Shown here: piece by piece, positions 1-6,024 of the stretch
Layout of the letters: each line of letters starts with the position of its first letter
How positions within the stretch are numbered: the first letter of the stretch is position 1
Source: Bog-473 sp049513455
GTDB taxonomy: Bacteria; Actinomycetota; Acidimicrobiia; Acidimicrobiales; RAAP-2
NCBI GenBank assembly: GCA_049513455.1
Contig: JBEKWB010000172.1
Location: forward strand, 1-8,791
DNA: 8,791 nucleotides
Direction of reading: 5' to 3'
Made by a program: the position numbers and the translations under genes
Notes under the pieces: generated by a model
Databases searched by the model: none
Told to the model about the DNA's origin: nothing
What the model saw: the letters and a program-made list of their open reading frames with translations, nothing else

Positions 1-145
1 CAAGGAGATGGACCGGGCGCGCCGGGCGGTGGTCAAAGAGCTGTATCCAGCGCCCGAACGCTCACGCGCCCAGGGGCGTTCCCCGTCCCACGACTACAGC
101 CGGGACATCGAGCCACCGGACCTCGATTTCGGACTCGGTCTCTGA
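1..145 (+). CDS. C-terminal end of an unrecognised protein (partial, 5' end outside window)
   Basis: A frame is open from base 2 to a TGA at 143-145 and encodes the last 47 residues of a protein. The segment is rich in charged residues and proline. It starts with a basic helix-like stretch (KEMDRARRAVVKELYP), continues through a polar linker and ends in an acidic tail (DIEPPDLDFGLGL). There is an internal ATG at base 8 without a visible ribosome binding site, so continuation from upstream is more likely than a start here. I do not recognise the family. The gene converges on the XRE regulator gene, with 71 bp between the two stops. The absence of stops and the strong third-position G/C bias support real coding; the function is unknown. 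Confidence 0.6.
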   Translation, partial: KEMDRARRAVVKELYPAPERSRAQGRSPSHDYSRDIEPPDLDFGLGL

Positions 146-154
146 CGCCAAACC

Positions 155-190
155 GGAGCGCAGCTCCTGATGCGCCGCCCTCGGGCGCTC
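155..190. terminator. possible bidirectional hairpin terminator between convergent genes
   Basis: The 71-bp gap between two convergent stops contains nested inverted repeats. GGAGC (155-159) pairs with GCTCC (163-167). Alternatively, GAGCGC (156-161) pairs with GCGCTC (185-190). The position suits a shared terminator. No T-tract follows on either strand, so it is not a canonical intrinsic terminator and the call is weak. Confidence 0.3.
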
Positions 191-216
191 TCAGCAGTTC
201 GCGGGCTTTGCAGTCC

Positions 217-585
217 TCAAGAGACGACGGCCCAGCGCCGGGCTTCGTGCTTTAAGAGCACGGCTTCGATGAGCCCTTTGACCATCTCGCGTTCGTCGGG
301 GTCGAGGTGGCGCGTCGCCTCATAGGACAGCCGGAGATCTTCGTCGGGATCGCGATCATGCTCTCCGAAGACGAGCGAGTCGGTCGTCACGTTCATCGAC
401 AGGGCGATCTTTGCCAGCACATCGAGGGTGGGAGAGCTGGTGCCCGCTTCATAGCGGCGGATCTGGGTGACGTGGATACCGACGCGGTCGGCGAGGGCCT
501 GCTGGGTCAGGCCCCGTTCTTTACGGGCGGCGGCGAGTCGGGTGGCGAAGTCCATGAGTATGTGGATTGTTGCTCCCTCGACCAT
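217..585 (-). CDS. XRE-family helix-turn-helix transcriptional regulator
   Basis: This 122-aa protein has an N-terminal Cro/CI-type helix-turn-helix at about residues 12-67. The family signature is clear: RLAAARKERGLTQQALADRVG, then the recognition helix around VTQIRRYEAG, then SPTLDVLAKIALSMNV. The C-terminal part (about 76-122) is acidic then basic and helical (DPDEREMVKGLIEAVLLKHEARR), possibly for dimerisation. The start is placed at the ATG at 585 because GGAGGG lies 7 nt upstream; the in-frame ATG at 555 lacks a site, and the longer frame to 807 runs through the divergent promoter and the primase gene. The gene is transcribed away from the primase-integrase operon, so it is probably the local repressor of that operon and of itself. 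The family is clear from sequence; the target is inferred. Confidence 0.88.
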   Translation of the reverse strand: MVEGATIHILMDFATRLAAARKERGLTQQALADRVGIHVTQIRRYEAGTSSPTLDVLAKIALSMNVTTDSLVFGEHDRDPDEDLRLSYEATRHLDPDEREMVKGLIEAVLLKHEARRWAVVS

Positions 586-592
586 ACGGCTG

Positions 593-598
593 CCCTCC
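593..598 (-). promoter_or_regulatory. ribosome binding site that fixes the regulator start
   Basis: On the - strand the sequence reads GGAGGG, followed by a 7-nt spacer and ATG (585-583). No comparable motif precedes the alternative ATG at 555, so the 122-aa product is preferred over a 112-aa one. Confidence 0.65.
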
Positions 599-606
599 GA
601 CAGTGC

Positions 607-643
607 TTGACCCAATAGAGAAGTAACTCTACTCTCAATAGAG
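607..643 (+). promoter_or_regulatory. divergent promoter/operator region with TAGAG/CTCTA repeats
   Basis: This lies between the divergent regulator and primase genes and is clearly more A+T-rich than its surroundings. TAGAG (616-620) and CTCTA (627-631) form an inverted repeat with a 6-nt spacer. TAGAG occurs again at 639-643, so CTCTA pairs in either direction. The longer word CAATAGAG is directly repeated at 613-620 and 636-643, 23 bp apart. A possible + strand promoter is TTGACC (607-612), 17 nt, TACTCT (630-635), which would overlap the repeats. This layout fits an operator bound by the adjacent XRE protein. The repeats are seen directly; the promoter and the binding are inferred. Confidence 0.5.
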
Positions 644-667
644 CAAGATAGCTTCTTGACAGATCTT

Positions 668-673
668 AGGAGG
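668..673 (+). promoter_or_regulatory. ribosome binding site for the GTG start of the primase gene
   Basis: AGGAGG is followed by a 5-nt spacer and GTG at 679-681. It supports this GTG as the true start of the 1033-aa protein. Confidence 0.7.
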
Positions 674-678
674 AACTC

Positions 679-3600
679 GTGGCCCGTGTCCCAGATGAGG
701 AGATCGAGCGGCTGAAAAAGGACGTGGACCTGACCGAGCTGGTGATCCGCTCCGGGGTAGCACTGAGGAAGGCCGGGGGCGATCTGGTCGGATGCTGCCC
801 GTTCCACGACGACGGAAGCCCCTCGCTAGTGGTCACGCCGTCGAAGAACCTCTGGCACTGCATGGGGGCGTGCCAGGTGGGCGGGTCGGCCATCGACTGG
901 GTGATGCGCACCCAGGGGGTGAGCTTTCGCCATGCCGTCGAGGTGCTCCGCGAAGGCATGGCACCGGTGATCACCCCGGGCCGGGGTGCCCCCGTCGCCA
1001 AGCGGTCGGTGTCGAGGCGGCTCCCCTCGCCGCTAGACATCTCGGCCGAAGACCAGGCGGTCCTCTCCCAGGTTCTCGACTACTACCACGCCACACTGTT
1101 GGAGTCCCCAGAGGCCCTCCGCTACCTGGCCCGCCGCAAGATCGACGATCCCGAGGTGATCGCGCGCTTTCGCCTGGGTTATGCCAACCGCACCCTCGGC
1201 TATCGCTTGCCCTCCAAGCAGACCAAGGAGGGCGGCGCCGTCCGCACCCGCCTGATCGCGCTCGGGGTGCTGCGGGCCTCGGGACATGAGCACCTGAGCG
1301 GCTCGGTCGTGGTGCCGGTCATCACCCCCAAAGGTGTGGTCACCGAACTCTACGGACGAAAGCTCCGCAACAACCTGCGGGTGGGCACACCATCGCACCT
1401 CTACCTGCCCGGTCCGCACCAAGGGGTCTGGAACGAGGAGGCGCTCGCCGGTGGCGAGGTGATTCTCTGCGAGTCCCTCATCGACGCGCTGACGTTCTAT
1501 TGCGCCGGTTTCCCTCACGTGACCGCCTCCTACGGCACCGCCGGCTTCAGCGCCGATCACGCAGAGGCCTTGGCACGTCAGCGCGTCACCCGGGTGCTCA
1601 TCGCCTATGACCACGACGCCGCCGGCGACGAGGGGGCGAAGAAGTTGGCCACCGAGTTGATGGCGGGGGGCATCGAGTGCTTCCGCATCCTCTTCCCCTA
1701 CGGGAGTGATGCCAACGACGTCGCCACCGGAGCGGCCAAACCCGCTGACGCTCTCGGCCGGGCGGTGCGGGCGGCCGAATGGATGGGGGCGGGCAGGCTG
1801 ACGCGCCGTCAAGCCGCTCCGGCCGGGCCTGGTGACGTCGATGCGGACCAAGGCGACAGTGAGCAGGACGACAGTGAGCATGGTGTCGGGGCCGCCACTG
1901 ATGGAACGGACCACGGTGGCAGTGAACAGTGTGACAATGCCGACACAGAAGTGGCGGAGCACGGTGACACCGTTCAACCCCTTTTCTCCTCAGCTGCTGT
2001 CTTTGCTGTCGCGGCGCCTCTCGCGACGCCGGCCGCCCACGACGAGCTGATCCTCGACATGGGACCGCGACGCTGGCGGGTGCGCCACATCCCCAAGAAC
2101 CCCTCTCCGGGCAGCCTGCGGGTCAACGTCATGGTGTCTTTGGGTGAGCGCTTCCACGTCGACACGGTCGATCTGTACTCGGCCAAGGCACGCACCGGCT
2201 TCGTCGAGGCGGGTGCCGCAGAGCTGCGATGTGAGCACGACACGCTCAAGGCCGAACTGGGCCAGGTCCTCTTAGCCACCGAGGACACCCAGGCCGCCGT
2301 GGCTGTCCCCGAGGCTTCCGGGGTGCCGCCCATGAGCGCCGCCGATCGCGAGGACGCCCTGGCGTTGCTCAGCGCGCCCGACCTCATCGACCAGGTGGCG
2401 GCTGCGTTCACCACACTTGGCGTGGTGGGCGAGCGGACCAGTGCGCTCACGGCCTGGCTGACGCTGACCAGCCGCCTGTCGGACCGCCCCCTCGGAGCGG
2501 TGATCCAGTCGTCGTCGTCCGCCGGCAAGTCCACCCTGGCCGACGCCGCCCTGGCCTTGATGCCGCAGGAATCGACCGTGACCTATTCGGCCATGACCGG
2601 ACAGGCGCTCTACTACCTGGGGGAGAGCGACCTGGCCCACAAGGTGCTCTCCATCGCCGAGGAAGAAGGCGCGTCTCGGGCGTCCTATGCGTTGAAGCTC
2701 CTCGTCTCCGAAGGAAGGCTGTCGATTGCCGCGGCGGGGAAGGACCCCATCACCGGGCGCCTCGTCACCAACACCTACGAGGTCACCGGCCCGGTGGCGC
2801 TGTTGATGACCACCACGTCACCCGAACTCGACGAGGAGCTGGCCAACCGCCTCTTGGTCCTCGCCGTCGACGAGGGGCGCCACCAGACCCGGGCCGTCCA
2901 TGTGGCCCAGCGCGACGCCGAGACGCTGGAGGGATTGGTCGCCCGGTCCAAGCGGGCCGAGGTGATCGTCCGGCACGCCAACGCCCAGCGCCTGCTCAGT
3001 CCGGTGGCTGTGGTGAACCCCCACGCACCGGGCCTGGGGTTCAGCGACCGCTCGACGCGCCACCGCCGGGACAACGCCAAGTACTTGGGACTGATTCGGG
3101 CCGTCACCTTGGCCCACCAGCACCAGCGGGCGAGGAACCAGGTCTGCGTCGAGGGCAAGACCGTCACCTACATCGAGGCCACCACCTCCGACGTGGCCCT
3201 GGCCGAGACACTCTGCGCCCACGTGCTCGGCACCACCACCGACGAGCTGTCACCGGCGACGCGCAACCTGCTCTCCGCCATCGTCGAATTCTGTGCCAAG
3301 GGCGGCAGCCGGTTCACCCGCCGGGCGCTGCGCGACGCCACGGGGCTCGGCGACAGCCAGCTCAAAGTCCACCTCTCTCGCCTGGTCGACCTCGAATACG
3401 TGGCCACAGAGCGGGCCGGGCCGGCGACCACCTACGAGCTCGTCGCCGATGTCGACCATGGGGCCAACCATGTCTACGGCTCGGATCGGCCGGGTCAAAG
3501 AAGCTATCGGCCGGGTGAAAACTCCGATCGGCCGGTCATCGGCCGGTTCGGGAGTCATAAGAAGAGGACCCAAAATCCCCAGCTGGATGGCACTGTCGAT

Positions 3601-3780
3601 CCACCGGGTGATCAATCGGGCGGAATCGGCCGGGCCGGGGCAGAGAGCGACAAAGCGCGCTCTGCCAGGGAGAACCAGCCCCCCGAGCCTGATCGGCCGG
3701 GTCTGCGCCAGATTCACGGGACAGGGGCAGGGGACGACGAAGGCGTCGTCGTCGACCGTGCCCGAGTCGGTGGGTCATGA
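679..3780 (+). CDS. CHC2 zinc finger-TOPRIM primase fused to a P-loop ATPase (primase-helicase-like)
   Basis: This 1033-aa protein probably starts replication of a mobile element by making primers and opening DNA. The N-terminus is a DnaG-like CHC2 zinc finger with ligands C40, H43, C61 and C65 (CPFH ... CMGAC). A primase core follows, with a TOPRIM domain at about 258-345: E265 in CESLIDAL and D311/D313 in DHDAAGD. Residues 383-432 form an acidic, repetitive linker. The second half has a P-loop (SSSSAGKST, G616-K617-S618), an acidic Walker B-like stretch (VLSIAEEEG, 656-664), a sensor-like segment (LLMTTTS) and a possible arginine finger in ANRLL (R724). A winged helix lies at about 861-925. 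The last 100 residues are disordered, with DRPG-type repeats. The GTG start has a good AGGAGG site. The stop overlaps the recombinase start (ATGA), indicating one operon. The layout resembles primase-helicase proteins such as phage P4 alpha, but helicase activity is inferred. Confidence 0.85.
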   Translation: MARVPDEEIERLKKDVDLTELVIRSGVALRKAGGDLVGCCPFHDDGSPSLVVTPSKNLWHCMGACQVGGSAIDWVMRTQGVSFRHAVEVLREGMAPVITPGRGAPVAKRSVSRRLPSPLDISAEDQAVLSQVLDYYHATLLESPEALRYLARRKIDDPEVIARFRLGYANRTLGYRLPSKQTKEGGAVRTRLIALGVLRASGHEHLSGSVVVPVITPKGVVTELYGRKLRNNLRVGTPSHLYLPGPHQGVWNEEALAGGEVILCESLIDALTFYCAGFPHVTASYGTAGFSADHAEALARQRVTRVLIAYDHDAAGDEGAKKLATELMAGGIECFRILFPYGSDANDVATGAAKPADALGRAVRAAEWMGAGRLTRRQAAPAGPGDVDADQGDSEQDDSEHGVGAATDGTDHGGSEQCDNADTEVAEHGDTVQPLFSSAAVFAVAAPLATPAAHDELILDMGPRRWRVRHIPKNPSPGSLRVNVMVSLGERFHVDTVDLYSAKARTGFVEAGAAELRCEHDTLKAELGQVLLATEDTQAAVAVPEASGVPPMSAADREDALALLSAPDLIDQVAAAFTTLGVVGERTSALTAWLTLTSRLSDRPLGAVIQSSSSAGKSTLADAALALMPQESTVTYSAMTGQALYYLGESDLAHKVLSIAEEEGASRASYALKLLVSEGRLSIAAAGKDPITGRLVTNTYEVTGPVALLMTTTSPELDEELANRLLVLAVDEGRHQTRAVHVAQRDAETLEGLVARSKRAEVIVRHANAQRLLSPVAVVNPHAPGLGFSDRSTRHRRDNAKYLGLIRAVTLAHQHQRARNQVCVEGKTVTYIEATTSDVALAETLCAHVLGTTTDELSPATRNLLSAIVEFCAKGGSRFTRRALRDATGLGDSQLKVHLSRLVDLEYVATERAGPATTYELVADVDHGANHVYGSDRPGQRSYRPGENSDRPVIGRFGSHKKRTQNPQLDGTVDPPGDQSGGIGRAGAESDKARSARENQPPEPDRPGLRQIHGTGAGDDEGVVVDRARVGGS
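1855..1880 (+). repeat. short in-frame direct repeat in the acidic linker of the primase
   Basis: GACAGTGAGCA occurs at 1855-1865 and again at 1870-1880, a 15-bp period that encodes DSEQD then DSEHG. Degenerate copies follow (GGSEQ near residue 413). It lies in the disordered acidic linker between the primase and ATPase halves and looks like a slippage-prone spacer. Confidence 0.5.
3485..3700 (+). repeat. iteron-like array: six exact copies of ATCGGCCGG
   Basis: Exact copies of ATCGGCCGG start at 3485, 3506, 3527, 3538, 3625 and 3692. A one-mismatch copy (ATCGGGCGG) starts at 3615. The first four are spaced 21, 21 and 11 bp, close to two, two and one turns of B-DNA, so they would face the same side of the helix. 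Copies 1, 2 and 6 extend to ATCGGCCGGGT. The 11-bp step breaks the codon frame, which argues for selection on DNA and not only on the DRPG-like peptide repeats. The core contains the palindrome CGGCCG. The array lies inside the 3' end of the primase gene and could be a replication origin or regulator binding site; that role is inferred. Confidence 0.6.
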
Positions 3781-4859
3781 GCCCGCGGCGCTCACCGCCC
3801 AAGCGCGGCGGCAAGCAGGTCTTCGCCATCGGGGGCAACGAGAGTGACCAGAGCGGCTTCTACGTCATCGGGACGGACTGGCTGGAGTGGCAGGCCACCC
3901 ACAACTACGCCCACGGCACCCTGGTCGACCGCTCGTTCTACCTGGCCCGCTTCGTCGCTTGGGCCGAGCTGCGAGGGATCTTCCGCCCGGCCGACGTCAC
4001 CCTCCCGGTCCTCGAGGCCTACCAGCGCCACGTTTCCTTGCGCCGCAAGTCCGACGGCACTCCGTTGGCCTGGTCCACCCAGGCCAGGTACCTGATCCCT
4101 TTGCGCGCCTTCTTCTCGTGGTGTGCGAAGAACCGCCGCATCTTGTCCAACCCGGCTGCGGATCTGGTCATGCCCAAGCACAACCACTCTTTGCCCTCGT
4201 CCACCTTCACCCACGAAGAGGTCGAGATGGTCCTCTCGGTCCCCGACACCTCGACCCCGATCGGGCTGCGCGACCGGGTGGTCATGGAGATCCTCTACGC
4301 CACCGGCATGCGCCGGGGCGAGGTGGTGGGCCTCGACCTCGTCGACGTCGACCTGGCCCGGCGCTGGCTGACGTTGCGCCAGACCAAGACACGTTACGAC
4401 CGCGTCGTCCCCATGGGCGAGCGGGCGGCCGCCTGGCTGTCCCGTTACTTGAGCGAGGCCCGCGGAAACCTCTTGATCGGCGAAGATCCCGGTGCGGTGT
4501 TCTTGGCCACCAACGGGCAGCGCCTGGGGGCGACGTGGCTGACCGGACAGGTGCACCACTACATCGAGGCGTCGGGCACGGGCAAGAGGGGGAGCTGTCA
4601 CCTCTTTCGCCATTCGTGCGCCACGCTCATGGTCGAAGGGGGAGCGGACATCCGCTACGTCCAGGAATTGCTCGGTCACCGCGCCCTCACCTCGACCCAG
4701 ATCTACACCCGGGTCGCCCCCGAGCGCCTGGCCGCCATCCATGCCGCCACCCACCCCGGAGCCCGACTGCGCCGCGGCACCGATGGAGGAGACGAACCCG
4801 TTGCGCCACCGCCGGGGTCCCTTCAAGGGTCCTGCGCTGACGCTCCGGATCACACGTGA
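3777..4859 (+). CDS. XerC/D-type tyrosine recombinase (integrase)
   Basis: This 360-aa enzyme would cut and rejoin DNA at specific sites through a 3'-phosphotyrosine link. An N-terminal SAM-like core-binding domain spans about 27-132. The catalytic domain spans about 142-325 and has the full residue set: R179 (GMRRGEVVGL), K204 (QTKTRYDRVVP), H275 and R278 (CHLFRH), H301 (LLGH) and the nucleophile Y310 (IYTRV). Length and layout match simple Xer-like integrases without a long arm-binding domain. About 30 extra C-terminal residues are Pro/Gly-rich. Its ATG overlaps the primase stop (ATGA), so translation is probably coupled; only a weak GGTGGG precedes it. Pairing with a primase and a regulator suggests element integration and excision, not chromosome dimer resolution. 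The family is certain; the target site is unknown. Confidence 0.93.
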   Translation: MSPRRSPPKRGGKQVFAIGGNESDQSGFYVIGTDWLEWQATHNYAHGTLVDRSFYLARFVAWAELRGIFRPADVTLPVLEAYQRHVSLRRKSDGTPLAWSTQARYLIPLRAFFSWCAKNRRILSNPAADLVMPKHNHSLPSSTFTHEEVEMVLSVPDTSTPIGLRDRVVMEILYATGMRRGEVVGLDLVDVDLARRWLTLRQTKTRYDRVVPMGERAAAWLSRYLSEARGNLLIGEDPGAVFLATNGQRLGATWLTGQVHHYIEASGTGKRGSCHLFRHSCATLMVEGGADIRYVQELLGHRALTSTQIYTRVAPERLAAIHAATHPGARLRRGTDGGDEPVAPPPGSLQGSCADAPDHT

Positions 4860-4866
4860 CGGCTGA

Positions 4867-4897
4867 CGCCGCCCTTGACCGCCCCCCGTCGGCGGCG
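4867..4897 (+). terminator. GC-rich hairpin just after the recombinase stop
   Basis: CGCCGCC (4867-4873) pairs with GGCGGCG (4891-4897) around a 17-nt loop, 8 nt after the recombinase stop. There is no T-tract. It may attenuate transcription between the operon and the small genes downstream, but it is not a canonical terminator. Confidence 0.3.
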
Positions 4898-4911
4898 GGT
4901 TGGCCGGACAA

Positions 4912-4937
4912 GTGAGCGACGCCGAGACGTCGCTCAC
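4912..4937. repeat. perfect 10-6-10 inverted repeat; candidate recombinase site or leader hairpin
   Basis: GTGAGCGACG (4912-4921) and CGTCGCTCAC (4928-4937) are exact reverse complements separated by the 6-nt CCGAGA. The geometry (two arms of about 10-11 bp around a 6-bp centre) matches tyrosine recombinase core sites such as dif. It lies 52 bp after the recombinase gene. It also ends only 8 nt before the ribosome binding site of the next gene, so a leader-RNA hairpin or terminator is an equally possible reading. The repeat itself is certain; its role is inferred. Confidence 0.5.
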
Positions 4938-4945
4938 CTCGAACG

Positions 4946-4952
4946 AAGGAGG
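4946..4952 (+). promoter_or_regulatory. strong ribosome binding site that fixes the start of the Cys-rich protein
   Basis: AAGGAGG is followed by a 7-nt spacer and ATG at 4960-4962. It selects the 106-aa product over a 126-aa frame from 4900, whose start would lie in the preceding hairpin. Confidence 0.75.
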
Positions 4953-4959
4953 ACCAGTC

Positions 4960-5280
4960 ATGCCCATCTTCCACAGCAGTGACCACCCTGACAGCTTCGG
5001 GATTACCTACACCGGTGAGGCCTGTCGAGCGGACCGACACGAGAGTTGTCCCGCCTGGTGGGGCAAAGGACGTGCCGGGACCAGGTGCGACTGTCCCTGC
5101 CACCTCCCCGAAGCATCCTGTGCCCCGCAAAAGTCCACAGCCCCCGACGAAGGCGATGACACCCTCCTGTTCGTCTCCTTCTATTGCAAAGCCGGCTTCC
5201 ACGACAACTGTCCCCGCTGGCGCCAACCCTCCAACCGCTGTGCCTGCCCCTGCCACCAGCCTGACCAGCAAGCGGACTGA
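4960..5280 (+). CDS. small protein with two tandem Cys/His metal-binding modules
   Basis: This 106-aa protein contains an internal duplication. Module 1 has C22, H27, C30, C43, C45, C47 and H48. Module 2 has C76, H81, C84, C94, C96, C98 and H99. Both follow C-x4-H-x2-C-P-x-W, then 7-10 residues, then R-C-x-C-P-C-H. A 28-residue polar/acidic linker joins them. Seven conserved Cys/His per module would suit zinc binding, perhaps for nucleic-acid or protein contact. No signal peptide or membrane segment is seen, so it is probably cytoplasmic. The start is set by a strong AAGGAGG site. The gene lies between the recombinase and a possible toxin-antitoxin pair, suggesting element cargo. I recall similar CxCxCH motifs in small actinobacterial and actinophage proteins but cannot name a family. 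Confidence 0.8.
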   Translation: MPIFHSSDHPDSFGITYTGEACRADRHESCPAWWGKGRAGTRCDCPCHLPEASCAPQKSTAPDEGDDTLLFVSFYCKAGFHDNCPRWRQPSNRCACPCHQPDQQAD

Positions 5281-5340
5281 GGCGCATGACAACCACCGGC
5301 CGCCCGTTCCTTTCTCCGCTGGTGTTCCCTCGTCGCTCAT

Positions 5341-5347
5341 AAGGAGG
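5341..5347 (+). promoter_or_regulatory. ribosome binding site of the 66-aa gene
   Basis: AAGGAGG is followed by CACA and ATG at 5352-5354. The 4-nt spacer is short but the match is strong. A second in-frame ATG at 5361 would have a 13-nt spacer and is less likely. Confidence 0.6.
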
Positions 5348-5351
5348 CACA

Positions 5352-5552
5352 ATGGAAGAGATGGCTGTCGTCGATGTGTCAGAAGAGCGCCGCCGCCGGC
5401 GCCGGGCCGGTGATCCCCGCCTGTCCGCCGCGGGCCAAGAGGTGCTGGCCCGGATCACGACCGGGGACCTGGCCGATGAGTTCCAGGCCGCCCTCGACGC
5501 TGACTTAGAGGCCGACCCCATCCTCGGTGGCCACCACCACGACGCCGCCTGA
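5352..5552 (+). CDS. small acidic protein, candidate antitoxin
   Basis: This 66-aa protein has an arginine-rich N-terminal stretch (EERRRRRRAGDPRLS, 11-25), a helical middle (AAGQEVLARI) and an acidic helix (DLADEFQAALDADLEADP, 39-56), and ends in HHHDAA. It has no family motif I can name. A good ribosome binding site and G/C-biased third positions support real coding. The next gene starts only 21 nt after its stop, so the two are probably cotranscribed. A short charged protein immediately before a gene of about 140 codons is the usual order for type II antitoxin and toxin. That role rests on context and size only. It lacks an obvious ribbon-helix-helix or AbrB domain, although the basic N-terminus could touch DNA. 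Confidence 0.65.
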   Translation: MEEMAVVDVSEERRRRRRAGDPRLSAAGQEVLARITTGDLADEFQAALDADLEADPILGGHHHDAA

Positions 5553-5573
5553 TCCAAGCGGACAGCGCCATCA

Positions 5574-5993
5574 GTGATCGTGGTCGACGAGTACCTGGCT
5601 GTGCGCGTCGTCGGCGGCCGATGGCCAGAGGGTTTGCCCGACGACGAGGACCTGGTGCTCCCGGCCGCTCGACACTGGCGACTCCTCCAGCGCATCCACG
5701 CACCCGGTGACGGTCAGCTCTCGGGACTGCTCGCCACGTTGAGCACGACGGATCGAGACACCATCCGCTTTCCCCATCCAGAGGTGCTCGGGGTCGCAGA
5801 TCCCCGGCCCCTGCTCGACGAGGCGGCGCGCCTTGCTGCCCGTTACGGCGGCACCGGATGGCTCACCGGTGAGACCCTCGCCGCCGGTCTCACTTACGGG
5901 CGGGCTCTGTGGTTCGGCACGCAACGAAACGTCGGCCGGTTGCTGGCCAGCGCAGCCGACGACCTCGGCATCGCCGTCCACGTCGTCACCTAA
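5574..5993 (+). CDS. hypothetical protein, possibly a degenerate PIN-like toxin
   Basis: This 139-aa protein starts at a GTG (5574) with no clear ribosome binding site, so it may rely on translation of the 66-aa gene 21 nt upstream. The N-terminus MIVVDEYLAV looks like strand 1 of a PIN nuclease with its first acidic residue (D5). The C-terminus (about 97-138) alternates helix and strand in a VapC-like way, with E100 before an Ala-rich helix, a GTQRN stretch, and LGIAVHVV as a final strand. The usual late Asp pair (T-x-D-x-D-F type) is replaced by T-x-R-N, so catalysis by the standard mechanism is doubtful. No signal peptide or membrane helix is seen. Gene order and size fit a VapBC-like pair. 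The open frame is convincing; the PIN assignment is weak. Confidence 0.6.
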   Translation: MIVVDEYLAVRVVGGRWPEGLPDDEDLVLPAARHWRLLQRIHAPGDGQLSGLLATLSTTDRDTIRFPHPEVLGVADPRPLLDEAARLAARYGGTGWLTGETLAAGLTYGRALWFGTQRNVGRLLASAADDLGIAVHVVT

Positions 5994-6024
5994 CCCGTCC
6001 CGTTTTTTCTCAGCCGCCTGTCTG
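5994..6024 (+). other. intergenic T-rich stretch after the putative toxin gene
   Basis: A TTTTTT run at 6003-6008 follows the stop of the 139-aa gene. An imperfectly placed inverted repeat (GACGAC near 5958 with GTCGTC near 5983) lies upstream, but about 15 nt separate stem and T-run. It may contribute to termination, but it is not a textbook terminator. Confidence 0.25.

Noticed and set aside
656..661. TTGACA as a -35 box for the primase gene
   Set aside because: Its -10 would fall at the start codon, so transcription would begin inside the gene.
586..807. Longer 196-aa form of the XRE regulator
   Set aside because: The extension crosses the divergent promoter and the start of the primase gene, and a good ribosome binding site marks the ATG at 585.
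1033..1977. Long - strand open frame (314 codons) opposite the primase gene
   Set aside because: It is a shadow of high-GC coding DNA. The opposite frame has clear CHC2 and TOPRIM motifs, and the - strand product is low-complexity without a ribosome binding site.
3485..3546. CRISPR-like array
   Set aside because: The repeats are 9 bp with spacers of 2-12 bp, far too short, and no cas gene is present.
3293..3847. Alternative + strand frame with IGRVK repeats across the primase-recombinase junction
   Set aside because: The repeats come from the ATCGGCCGG array. The main frame ends in a neat ATGA overlap and this frame has no ribosome binding site, so it is probably not translated.
3792..4967. 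Long - strand open frame (391 codons) opposite the recombinase
   Set aside because: The + strand frame carries the full R-K-H-R-H-Y recombinase set; the antisense frame has no recognisable motif.
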